From positions 62,001-126,000 of the forward strand of contig JANQKF010000022.1 in NCBI GenBank assembly GCA_028281285.1: 64,000 nucleotides of DNA. Direction: 5' to 3'. This document shows positions 27,624-35,513 of the stretch, in pieces. Within the stretch, counting starts at the first letter, position 1. The number at the start of each line of letters is the position of its first letter. A model generated the notes under the pieces. It saw only the letters and a list, made by a program, of their open reading frames with translations. It was not told where the DNA came from and searched no databases. The stretch comes from Cyclobacteriaceae bacterium. GTDB lineage: Bacteria > Bacteroidota > Bacteroidia > Cytophagales > Cyclobacteriaceae. Made by a program: the position numbers and the translations under genes.

Positions 27624-29705
27624 ATGAAGAATACACTTTTCAGCAACCAGCTTCTAAAAATTGTCCTTATAATAAGGCTTGAACTCCTACAAAAATCTTT
27701 GTTTTTTTTCTTATTTGTTGGGTTGTTTTCAACACTTTATGGTCAACAAAGAGCCTATAAAGTGCCTCAATTCGCCAAAGATTGGGGCAAACCGGGTCAA
27801 CACCCGGATCATATTATTTTAAACTATGGACAAAATCCCGCAACCTCTGCAAGTGTTACCTGGAGAACTGCACAAGAAATAGCCGTTGGATATGCAGAAA
27901 TAGCAGTAGCAACAGCTGCTCCAAAATTTTGGAGAAATGCGAAGACTATTAAAGCAAAGACTGAGGTTTTAGATGCTTCCGAGGTAAAAGATGCCAGCGT
28001 GATCTCTAATTATCACTCTGTGACATTTGAAGACCTTCAAGCTCAGACGGTGTATGCTTACAGAGTGGGTGATGGAAAAATATGGAGTGAGTGGATCCAG
28101 TTCAAAACCGCTGCCGATAGAGAGGCTCCGTTCTCTTTTTTGTATGTAGGAGACGCACAAAATTACATTTTGGAGTTATGGTCTAGATTGATAAGAGAAG
28201 GGTACCGGAAAGGGCCAGATGCAAGCTTTATTATACATGCCGGAGACTTGATAAATCATGCACATAGTGAACGTGAATGGCACGAATGGTTTACTGCAGG
28301 CGGCTGGATCCATAGAATGCTGCCTTCCATCCTTGTTCCAGGAAATCATGAGTATGGAAGCCTTTCAACCGAAAGTATAGATAGAAAGCTATCAGTACAG
28401 TGGAATCCACAGTTTACTTTGCCTGAAAATGGTATAGAAGGTTTAGAGGAAACGAACTATTATATCGATCATCAAGGTATGCGTATCATTGCCTTGAACA
28501 GCTTAGAAAAGTTTGAAGAACAGACAGAATGGCTGGAAAAAGTGTTGGCTGACAACCCTAATAAATGGACAGTAGTTACCTATCATCATCCTCTATATTC
28601 AGCTTCTGACGGAAGGGCCAATGACGAATTAAGGAGCTTATGGAAGCCTTTGTTTGACAAATATAAAGTCGACCTTGCACTACAAGGGCACGATCACAGT
28701 TATGCCAGAGGACGTGTTGAGCCTTATTTGGCTGAGGGAGAAGAGAATGTCCTGGATGGCTTGAATATGAGGGATTATACCGGAACGGTGTATGTGGTAT
28801 CTGTGAGTGGTGGTAAGATGTACACCTTAAGGTCAAATGCCTGGGATGATTGGGATGAGGCCGAGCGCGATCGTGCGGCAGAAAATACACAGCTGGTTCA
28901 GCTAATCGATGTGGATGGAGATAAACTCTCCTACCAGTCGTTTACCGCTACAGGTGAGCTCTACGATGCTTTTGATTTGATCAAACAACCAGACGGAAAA
29001 CCGAATAAATTTATAGAAAGAAGAGGTTATGCCATCGATGAGAGACGGCACGACAATACGATTTCTTATGATGATCAATTACCTCCTGATGTCAAAACGG
29101 AAATCGAAAAAAAATATGAGAGTTACGAGATCGTCAGCGTAAGGCTGGTAGATAATGCCGAGCACAAAGGGTATTACGCTCAGCTTAGAGATGGTAGAAA
29201 TAGGCTTGACCTGACCATTTCCTCATCGGGTGAAATACTCAAAGCCATCAATCAACAATTGAGGTATTCACAAAGCGAGGTGGAATACAATTCTGATAAT
29301 CAACTCTTGACCTACAACCTCAGGCTTTTCTTAACTGATGTAAACGAAGCGCTTGGGTTAGATCCCCAAAGCAATGAGCTGGCTTTCGGCCAATCCGATG
29401 AGTCACCTCGTGCCAATCGAATGCTATTAGACTATCTCAACCAATTATTTCATATAAAAGTCAATGGACAAGACATGCAGCTGCAGATTAAATCAAAGCA
29501 ACTATCCGGGGAAGGAGATAACACTGCCTTATCGGTTTACTTTGAATATCAGCAATCATCACCATTGACATCGCTGGAAATCAAAAATGCAGTTTTTACC
29601 GATCTCTTCCCTAACCAAAACAATATCGTCTATGTCAACTTCGACAAAAAATCTAAAGTTCTGGTGCATAATAAGAAAACCCATACGCATCAATTAGACT
29701 TTTGA
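27624..29705 (+). CDS. Purple-acid-phosphatase-like enzyme fused to PepSY-like and DUF6702 domains
   Basis: A 693-residue exported protein. A long signal peptide ends near STLYGQ (about 41). An N-terminal Fn3-like domain (about 50-155) is followed by a metallophosphoesterase domain with FLYVGDAQNY, IIHAGDLINHAHSE, LVPGNHEYGS, VVTYHHPLYS and LQGHDHSYARGR, the full purple-acid-phosphatase ligand series. Residues about 485-540 form a PepSY-like segment (DVKTEIEKKYESYEIVSVRL). The last ~150 residues are a DUF6702 domain (LFLTDVNEALGLDPQSNELA, SGEGDNTALSVYFEYQQSSP) closely similar to the separate protein at 32563. The first ~525 residues closely resemble the paralog at 33802. No frameshift is needed to explain the fusion. 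Confidence 0.9.
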   Translation: MKNTLFSNQLLKIVLIIRLELLQKSLFFFLFVGLFSTLYGQQRAYKVPQFAKDWGKPGQHPDHIILNYGQNPATSASVTWRTAQEIAVGYAEIAVATAAPKFWRNAKTIKAKTEVLDASEVKDASVISNYHSVTFEDLQAQTVYAYRVGDGKIWSEWIQFKTAADREAPFSFLYVGDAQNYILELWSRLIREGYRKGPDASFIIHAGDLINHAHSEREWHEWFTAGGWIHRMLPSILVPGNHEYGSLSTESIDRKLSVQWNPQFTLPENGIEGLEETNYYIDHQGMRIIALNSLEKFEEQTEWLEKVLADNPNKWTVVTYHHPLYSASDGRANDELRSLWKPLFDKYKVDLALQGHDHSYARGRVEPYLAEGEENVLDGLNMRDYTGTVYVVSVSGGKMYTLRSNAWDDWDEAERDRAAENTQLVQLIDVDGDKLSYQSFTATGELYDAFDLIKQPDGKPNKFIERRGYAIDERRHDNTISYDDQLPPDVKTEIEKKYESYEIVSVRLVDNAEHKGYYAQLRDGRNRLDLTISSSGEILKAINQQLRYSQSEVEYNSDNQLLTYNLRLFLTDVNEALGLDPQSNELAFGQSDESPRANRMLLDYLNQLFHIKVNGQDMQLQIKSKQLSGEGDNTALSVYFEYQQSSPLTSLEIKNAVFTDLFPNQNNIVYVNFDKKSKVLVHNKKTHTHQLDF

Positions 29706-29780
29706 TACTTTGATCAGATTTTGGATATCCAGCAATGAAACTATTGCGATCGTACGTAATATGAAGAGGCCAATACTCGG

Positions 29781-30278
29781 CTAGTTTAGTCTCAGGTACT
29801 CAGTACAAATCAAATCGGAATAGATTTTGGTAAAAGCATTGTTCTGTTGATTGTAAACCATACCATTGATTTCAACCGATTTTTCCAACAACCATCTTAG
29901 CTCAAGACTCAATTCTTTGATTTTCTTATTCAAATGATAGGATAGCAACAAGTGTTGTTGATTGCAGGTCTGCCAACACTCTTCCGCATATTCCTTTTGT
30001 CTCAAAAGTTGATTGTAAAATTTGGTTAACCCCCTGATCATTGAAAACTCCTGGTCGCCAAGGGCATCAAGTATTATTCGATTATTGTCTGAAAGGATAA
30101 AGGTGATTTCAGTGATATTTCTGGTTTCTAGAAGTTTAGTTATCTGCCCCACTATATTTGAATCGAATGTCATCGAATTGCCAAGAGAAGTACAAAAGTA
30201 GTTTTCTTGATAATTCTCATTATCAATAACTCTTTCCAGGTAATCAGTGGGGCAGACAAAGTATAGGTGACCCTTCAT
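29781..30278 (-). CDS. Uncharacterised protein cotranscribed with LCIB-type carbonic anhydrase
   Basis: A 165-residue cytoplasmic protein I do not recognise with confidence. The N-terminal half (HLYFVCPTDYLERVI, YFCTSLGNSMTFD, EITFILSDNNRIILDAL) looks alpha/beta. Its arrangement, a Cys-bearing strand then a helix then another strand, loosely recalls a beta-carbonic-anhydrase fold. The C-terminal half is helical (QQHLLLSYHLNKKIKELSLE). It begins 19 bases after the LCIB-like gene stop, so the two form an operon probably controlled by the palindrome at 31081. No catalytic motif can be assigned; a zinc-linked role is suggested only by context. Confidence 0.7.
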   Translation of the reverse strand: MKGHLYFVCPTDYLERVIDNENYQENYFCTSLGNSMTFDSNIVGQITKLLETRNITEITFILSDNNRIILDALGDQEFSMIRGLTKFYNQLLRQKEYAEECWQTCNQQHLLLSYHLNKKIKELSLELRWLLEKSVEINGMVYNQQNNAFTKIYSDLICTEYLRLN

Positions 30279-30297
30279 TCGCTGACTCAGAAGTGTG

Positions 30298-31011
30298 CTA
30301 GAGACTTTTGAGGTCCATCACTTCAAAATTTCGTGCATCAAAGTAGTCATCCAGTCCATAATCGGTGTTGATAATGATACCTCCCAAAAGGGTGACTTTA
30401 TCCACAGGGAATTCATCTTTGCACGATTTTATATGCTCATGAATTTTTTTGTCAATAATATCGTATGTGGCATCAGTAATGGCCTTGGCTTGATTATCAC
30501 TATTGAGGACTTCCTCCCTATAGGGCAACAAGCTTTCCTCCAACTTCATTTGTTGGTAGTCATCATCGTTCAAAATCGGTCGATATCCTTGGTCTTGAAG
30601 TCGGCTAAGTGCCAGCATTAGTGCTCCGCATGAGTTGCCTGTGTCTTCCTGACGAGGCCGATACATTTTGCCTAATTCACCATCAAGAGTGATCCCAATG
30701 TGTGGCCCATAAAAAATAAAGGCACTTCCATCATCGGGAATATGATGAGCAAATGCCGTCATGCCTGTCTGTCCTACAAAGGGTAAGCCTCCAAGCCCTC
30801 CCATGATGAATGGGCCAAACAATACATTGAAGAATGTAGTGGAAGGGACGTTAATATCATCTGAACATACCGATGTGGCCATTAACACCTTGGAAATGTC
30901 AATACCGTGCTCGATTTGCATTTTCCCGAGGTAGTGGATTGAAGTGTCTTTAGCATCCATTGCCTCAGGAAAAAACCCCTTAACAATCCTATCAAACTTT
31001 CTCTGTAGCAT
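30298..31011 (-). CDS. LCIB/C-type (theta-class) carbonic anhydrase-like protein
   Basis: A 237-residue protein of the limiting-CO2-inducible B/C carbonic anhydrase family. The family blocks are clear: MATSVCSDDIN (44-54), MGGLGGLPFVGQTGMTAFAHH (70-90), YGPHIGITLDGELGKMYRP (101-119) and GNSCGALM (125-132). C49, H104 and C128 are the expected zinc ligands. The Arg usually found just after the Cys-x-Asp pair in family members I recall (CRDEITR) is a Val here, so activity needs testing. The start at 31011 is fixed by a stop codon two codons upstream. It heads a two-gene operon and lies about 70 bases downstream of a candidate Zur box. Reversible CO2 hydration is inferred. Confidence 0.85.
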   Translation of the reverse strand: MLQRKFDRIVKGFFPEAMDAKDTSIHYLGKMQIEHGIDISKVLMATSVCSDDINVPSTTFFNVLFGPFIMGGLGGLPFVGQTGMTAFAHHIPDDGSAFIFYGPHIGITLDGELGKMYRPRQEDTGNSCGALMLALSRLQDQGYRPILNDDDYQQMKLEESLLPYREEVLNSDNQAKAITDATYDIIDKKIHEHIKSCKDEFPVDKVTLLGGIIINTDYGLDDYFDARNFEVMDLKSL

Positions 31012-31080
31012 AGTCTAAGTCTCTTTTTAGTTCTAAAAATTGGTTTTGAATAAGAGGGTTCAATATAAAACTATTCTCTG

Positions 31081-31103
31081 TTTTTGCATCATTGTTGCAA
31101 AAA
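31081..31103. promoter_or_regulatory. Candidate Zur box 2 (before carbonic anhydrase-like operon and dipeptidase)
   Basis: Core TGCATCATTGTTGCA (31085-31099) with T/A-rich flanks; 11-base arms matching at 10 positions around the central T at 31092. It lies about 70 bases upstream of the LCIB-like gene (minus) and 175 bases upstream of the dipeptidase (plus), so it could serve either. Confidence 0.65.
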
Positions 31104-31277
31104 CGATTATTAGTGATTATTCTTGAATCGGCAAATCCGTGCTGAAAGATGCTCTTATTTACTGCCATCGGTAACATATTTATGGCACACCAATTAGATA
31201 ACTGGCTGCATTGACATTCGCGGATTTGAAATTGTAAAGAAATGTCCACGACTTTTTAATCATCCAAACCTTTACTC

Positions 31278-32543
31278 ATGCTTACTATTAAAATCAAGAA
31301 TATTCCTGTCTTATGTCTTTTGATTGCACTGGTTGTCAGTGGTTGTTCAGGAAATCAAACAGCTAATGAAACGGAAGAAGAGTTGATTGAAAGAGCTCTT
31401 GCAATTCATGATCGAATACTAACACTTGATACGCATGCCGATACACCGTTGCGTATGATCCAGCCAGGTTTCGACATGGCTGAGCGTCATGATCCTAACG
31501 AAACAGGCTCAAAGGTGGACTACCCAAGGATGAAAGAAGGTGGGCTAGACGGTATTTTCTTTGCGGCATTTGTTGCGCAGGATATTCGTGATGATGATGG
31601 CAACTCTCGCGCCAAGGCCCTATGCCTTCAGATGATCGATTCAATTAGGACATCCACCGAAAGAAATTCGGACATCGTAGGATTGGCCCTCGACCCAGAC
31701 GATGCCTATGCTCTTGAAAAGGACGGTAAGCGCGCCATTTATATTGGCATTGAAAACGGTTATCCGATCGGAAAAGATATTTCCAATGTCGAGCTCTATT
31801 ATGAAAAAGGGGTGCGTTATATCACATTGGTACATTCCTCAAATAACGACCTTGCGGATTCTGCCACTGACCCGAATGGTGCTGAGCATGGTGGGATCAG
31901 TGACTTTGGGGAGCAGGTAGTTAAGGAGATGAACCGTTTAGGTATTATGGTCGATGTTTCGCACGGCAATGACAGTGTATTTTATGATGCGATTGCAATG
32001 TCTGAAGCTCCGATTATCGCCAGTCACTCGAATGCCCGCGCGGTAACCGAACATAATCGAAATATGACTGACGAAATGTTGAGATTAATGGCGAAGAATG
32101 GTGGAGTTGTGCAATTGACCATGCTAGGTATATATCTAAGGGATACACCACCAAACCCTGAGAAAGAAGCTGCTATGGACTCACTTCTTAAAAGTTTGAA
32201 ACCCCGCGATCAGATGACGCAAGAAGATGCAACTGCTGCCAGACAAGCGTTCAATGATATTAACGCGAAATACCCAGATCCACCGGCTACTGTCAAGCAT
32301 GTTGTAGATCATATTGATCATATTGTTAAGATAGCCGGTATTGACCATGTCGGTATTGGGTGTGATTTCGATGGAGGTGGCGGAATTGAAGGTGTATGGG
32401 ATGCGAGTGAAGTGATGAATATTACCATTGAACTTGTAAGACGAGGCTATTCTGAAGAGGACATTGAAAAAATCTGGGGTGGAAACCTGGTTCGAGTCTT
32501 TAAAGAAGTTCAGGCAATTGCAAAAAGGATTCAATCCGAATAA
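31278..32543 (+). CDS. Membrane dipeptidase (peptidase family M19), lipoprotein
   Basis: Zinc dipeptidase of 421 residues, exported as a lipoprotein (lipobox VSGC, cleavage before Cys23). M19 features: TLDTHADTPLRM (first metal site HxD), the bridging glutamate in YIGIENGYPIG, MVDVSHGND, IASHSNARAVTEHNRN, and IGCDFDGGGGIEGV near the C-terminus, ending with the family's IWGGNLVRVF. It is probably attached to the inner or outer membrane facing the periplasm and cleaves dipeptides. It is divergent from the LCIB-like operon across a 266-base gap with the palindrome, and its own zinc dependence fits a zinc theme, although regulation is inferred. Confidence 0.95.
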   Translation: MLTIKIKNIPVLCLLIALVVSGCSGNQTANETEEELIERALAIHDRILTLDTHADTPLRMIQPGFDMAERHDPNETGSKVDYPRMKEGGLDGIFFAAFVAQDIRDDDGNSRAKALCLQMIDSIRTSTERNSDIVGLALDPDDAYALEKDGKRAIYIGIENGYPIGKDISNVELYYEKGVRYITLVHSSNNDLADSATDPNGAEHGGISDFGEQVVKEMNRLGIMVDVSHGNDSVFYDAIAMSEAPIIASHSNARAVTEHNRNMTDEMLRLMAKNGGVVQLTMLGIYLRDTPPNPEKEAAMDSLLKSLKPRDQMTQEDATAARQAFNDINAKYPDPPATVKHVVDHIDHIVKIAGIDHVGIGCDFDGGGGIEGVWDASEVMNITIELVRRGYSEEDIEKIWGGNLVRVFKEVQAIAKRIQSE

Positions 32544-32562
32544 TTTAGCTTGGTAAATCTAT

Positions 32563-33087
32563 ATGACCTTGTACAGATTACTGTTTTTCCTGGTTACCTT
32601 GGGGATATCTGTACCAGCAGTATCAACGATGCCTCATCCATTGAGGCTATCACTTTGTGAGATTGAATATGAAACTGATAAGAAGCTTGTTACAATCAAT
32701 CTAAAGCTTTTTTTGACCGATGTGAATGAGGCCTTGTTGTTCGATCCGCAAAACAAGGAACTGGCCTTCTGTCAGCCGAACGAATCGGACAAAGCGGAAC
32801 CCATGTTGTTAAACTATTTAAGTCGGTTCTTTTTTGTGAAGGTTAATGACAAAAAGGTTGATCTGAAGATTAAATCCAAAAAGTTGAGTGGGGAAGGGGA
32901 TAATACAGCGTTGTGGGTGTATTTCGAATATGAGCAATCTTCACCATTGTCATCCTTAGAAATAAAGAATGCTGTTTTTACCGATTTATTTTTCGATCAA
33001 AACAACATTGTGTATGCCCACGTCAATGGAAAATCAAAGAGCCTGATGCTGAACAAGAAAAAGACAACCCACAAAATCGAATTCTGA
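32563..33087 (+). CDS. DUF6702-family exported protein
   Basis: A 174-residue protein with a signal peptide (about 1-24) and one DUF6702 domain (LFLTDVNEALLFDPQNKELA; SGEGDNTALWVYFEYEQSSP; LSSLEIKNAVFTDLFFDQNN). The domain is closely similar to the C-terminal domain of the fused phosphatase at 27624. Function is unknown. In this phylum such proteins are often encoded next to HupE-like membrane proteins, and here HupE starts two bases after the stop, so the pair is presumably a functional unit in the envelope. The dipeptidase gene lies 20 bases upstream and may be cotranscribed. Confidence 0.85.
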   Translation: MTLYRLLFFLVTLGISVPAVSTMPHPLRLSLCEIEYETDKKLVTINLKLFLTDVNEALLFDPQNKELAFCQPNESDKAEPMLLNYLSRFFFVKVNDKKVDLKIKSKKLSGEGDNTALWVYFEYEQSSPLSSLEIKNAVFTDLFFDQNNIVYAHVNGKSKSLMLNKKKTTHKIEF

Positions 33088-33088
33088 G

Positions 33089-33673
33089 ATGCTTCCATTT
33101 GATTTTTATCTGAAGTTGGGTTTTGAGCACATTTCTAACCTGGCAGGCTATGATCACATACTCTTTTTGATTGTGCTATGTGCCGTGTACAAAATCCAAC
33201 AATGGAAAAATATCCTGATTTTGGTGACGGCCTTTACCCTTGGACATAGTATCACATTGGCCCTTGCTTCTCTTGATATCTTTACACTTCCTTCCAACAT
33301 TATCAAGTTTCTGATTCCAGCTACCATTTTCATTACGGCCATCCACAATGCCGTTGGTTCGGATTTGACGGAACGAACTTCCAAGATGAATAAAAACTAT
33401 GCCATGGCCTTGTTTTTTGGGTTCATTCACGGCATGGACTTTTCGAATTATTTCAAAGCACTATTGACCGATTCAATTTCGATAGTAACGCCTTTATTGG
33501 GCTTTAACCTGGGTATCGAACTGGGGCAATTGCTCGTAGTTCTGTTCATTGTAGCTGTGGCATTTCTGTTTCTCAATGTTCTCAAAGTCAAACACCGTGA
33601 ATGGAATTTGTTCATTTCAGGGGCCGCAGCCGGGTTGTCCCTGATTTCTATGTTTGACAACAAGTTTTGGTAG
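33089..33673 (+). CDS. HupE/UreJ-family membrane protein
   Basis: A 194-residue integral membrane protein with about six hydrophobic segments. HupE/UreJ-type polar residues lie within the helices: GFEHISNLAGYDHILFLIVL, TLGHSITLALA, ITAIHNAV, FFGFIHGMDFSNYF and NLGIELGQLLVVLF. Related proteins are metal (nickel/cobalt) permease candidates; metal and direction are not established here. It is coupled to the preceding DUF6702 gene (two-base gap) and 128 bases before the second phosphatase. In this window a transition-metal role is plausible but inferred. Confidence 0.88.
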   Translation: MLPFDFYLKLGFEHISNLAGYDHILFLIVLCAVYKIQQWKNILILVTAFTLGHSITLALASLDIFTLPSNIIKFLIPATIFITAIHNAVGSDLTERTSKMNKNYAMALFFGFIHGMDFSNYFKALLTDSISIVTPLLGFNLGIELGQLLVVLFIVAVAFLFLNVLKVKHREWNLFISGAAAGLSLISMFDNKFW

Positions 33674-33801
33674 GTAATGGTCCGCTTGGCTTATACAACT
33701 CGACTTTATGAATTACACACTTTGAGAAATAAAAATTTCTTAAACCTGATGTCTGCATATTTTCTTTATTAAGAACTAATTTTCGAAAAAGATTCTGCCT
33801 T

Positions 33802-35388
33802 ATGCCTAGTGAAAAGCTATTCAGAAAAATCCTGACCCTTTGTATATGCATTGGATTGACTTGTACCCTTCATGGACAACACAGAGCCTACAAGGTGCCT
33901 CAGTTTGCCAAAGACTGGAGTAAGCCTGGACAACATCCGGATCATATTATTTTAAACTATGGTCAAAACCCTGCGACTACTGCCAGTGTAACCTGGAGAA
34001 CAGTCACGGGTATCGAGATTGGCTATGCAGAAATAGCGGTGGCCACTGCGGCTCCAAAATTCTGGCGAAATGCTAAGACGATCAAGGCGAAGACTGAAAC
34101 CCTGGATGCTTCCAATGTAAAAGACGCGCAAGTCATCTCAAATTATCACTCGGTAACCTTTAATGATCTTGAACCAGAAACATTGTATGCCTATAGAGTG
34201 GGAGATGGCCAGATATGGAGTGAGTGGATACAATTCAAAACGGCCGCTGATAAAGAGGCTCCATTCTCCTTTCTATACGTTGGTGATGCTCAAAACTACA
34301 TACTTGAGCTATGGTCAAGGTTGATTAGAGAGGGATACCGCAAAGGACCGGATGCGAGTTTCATTATTCATGCTGGCGATATGATCAATCATGCTCACAG
34401 CGAACGCCAATGGCACGAATGGTTTACTGCTGGAGGATGGATTCACCGAATGCTACCTTCTATTTCTGTTCCTGGAAACCATGAATACGGTTCTCTTACG
34501 GATGAGAGTAGAGAGAGGCAATTGTCAGTTCAATGGAATCCGCAGTTCACCCTACCGGAAAATGGAGTAGAAGGCCTGGAAGAGACGAACTATTATGTGG
34601 ACTATCAAGGTATGCGTATTATTGCCTTGAATACCCTTCGAAAGCTCGAAGAACAAACCGAGTGGTTGGAAAAAGTCCTTGCGAATAACCCCAACAAGTG
34701 GACTGTTGTTACCTATCATCACCCTCTTTTTTCAGCCTCCGGAGGCAGAGACAACAAACAACTAAGGGCTCTTTGGAAGCCTCTGTTTGATAAATATAAA
34801 GTCGACCTGGCGCTCCAAGGACATGACCATAGCTATGCGAGGGGTAGGACAGCTCCCTATTTGGCCGAAGGGGAAAGCAACATTCTGAATGGCTTGAACA
34901 AAAGGGACTATACCGGAACTGTTTATGTGGTTTCTGTAAGTGGCGGTAAGATGTATTCACTCCGATCCAATGCCTGGGATGGTTGGGATGCTGAACGTGA
35001 TCGGGGGGCAGAAAACACACAGTTGGTTCAGCTAATAGATGTAGATGGAGATAAACTGTCATTTCAATCTTTTACTGCTACCGGAGAACTTTATGATGCT
35101 TTTGATTTAATCAAACAACCTGATGGAAAACCAAATAAATTCATTGAACGAAGGGGGTATGCGATTGATGCCAGAAGACACAATAACACGATTCCTTATA
35201 ATGATCAGCTTCCTTTGGATATCAAATCTGATATTGAATCCAAGTATCCTGATTTAAGAATTTATAGGGTCACAATCGTAGATAATGAAGATTTGAAAGG
35301 TTTCTACGTAGAGTTAAGAAAGGGCCGGGAAAGAGTAAATCTATCCGTTTCAGTATCGGGTGAGATTCTCAAAGAAGAGAGGGAATAA
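33802..35388 (+). CDS. Purple-acid-phosphatase-like metallophosphoesterase (unfused paralog)
   Basis: A 528-residue exported protein, paralogous to the first ~525 residues of the protein at 27624 (for example, both share RAYKVPQFAKDW, HPDHIILNYGQNPA and the whole catalytic core). Signal peptide about 1-25 (cleavage near LHGQ); Fn3-like domain; metallophosphoesterase motifs FLYVGDAQNY, IIHAGDMINHAHSE, SVPGNHEYGS, VVTYHHPLFS and LQGHDHSYARGR; then a PepSY-like tail (DIKSDIESKYPDLRIYRVTI), ending at GEILKEERE just where the paralog continues into its DUF6702 domain. Substrate unknown; extracellular phosphoester hydrolysis is inferred from family. Confidence 0.92.
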   Translation: MPSEKLFRKILTLCICIGLTCTLHGQHRAYKVPQFAKDWSKPGQHPDHIILNYGQNPATTASVTWRTVTGIEIGYAEIAVATAAPKFWRNAKTIKAKTETLDASNVKDAQVISNYHSVTFNDLEPETLYAYRVGDGQIWSEWIQFKTAADKEAPFSFLYVGDAQNYILELWSRLIREGYRKGPDASFIIHAGDMINHAHSERQWHEWFTAGGWIHRMLPSISVPGNHEYGSLTDESRERQLSVQWNPQFTLPENGVEGLEETNYYVDYQGMRIIALNTLRKLEEQTEWLEKVLANNPNKWTVVTYHHPLFSASGGRDNKQLRALWKPLFDKYKVDLALQGHDHSYARGRTAPYLAEGESNILNGLNKRDYTGTVYVVSVSGGKMYSLRSNAWDGWDAERDRGAENTQLVQLIDVDGDKLSFQSFTATGELYDAFDLIKQPDGKPNKFIERRGYAIDARRHNNTIPYNDQLPLDIKSDIESKYPDLRIYRVTIVDNEDLKGFYVELRKGRERVNLSVSVSGEILKEERE

Positions 35389-35404
35389 TTCCCAACAAGA
35401 CAAT

Positions 35405-35434
35405 AAAAGGACTTCGAAGCCAATAAGTCCTTTA
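35405..35434 (+). terminator. Probable terminator hairpin after the second phosphatase gene
   Basis: AAAGGACTT (35406-35414) and AAGTCCTTT (35425-35433) form a perfect 9-base stem with a 10-base loop, 17 bases after the stop codon. The T-tract is limited to the stem's TTT, so strength is uncertain. Confidence 0.55.
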
Positions 35435-35513
35435 CCATTGATATAATCTGTCGATTATTAGTTGAATGTAAGTAGCTAAAATTGGCAGAGAGACCTTAAT
35501 ATTTAAACCGATC

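Noticed and set aside
30992-31249. 85-codon minus-strand open frame just upstream of and overlapping the LCIB-like gene
   Set aside because: It spans the palindrome at 31081-31103 and the predicted promoter region and has no recognisable family features, so it is more likely regulatory DNA that happens to be open.
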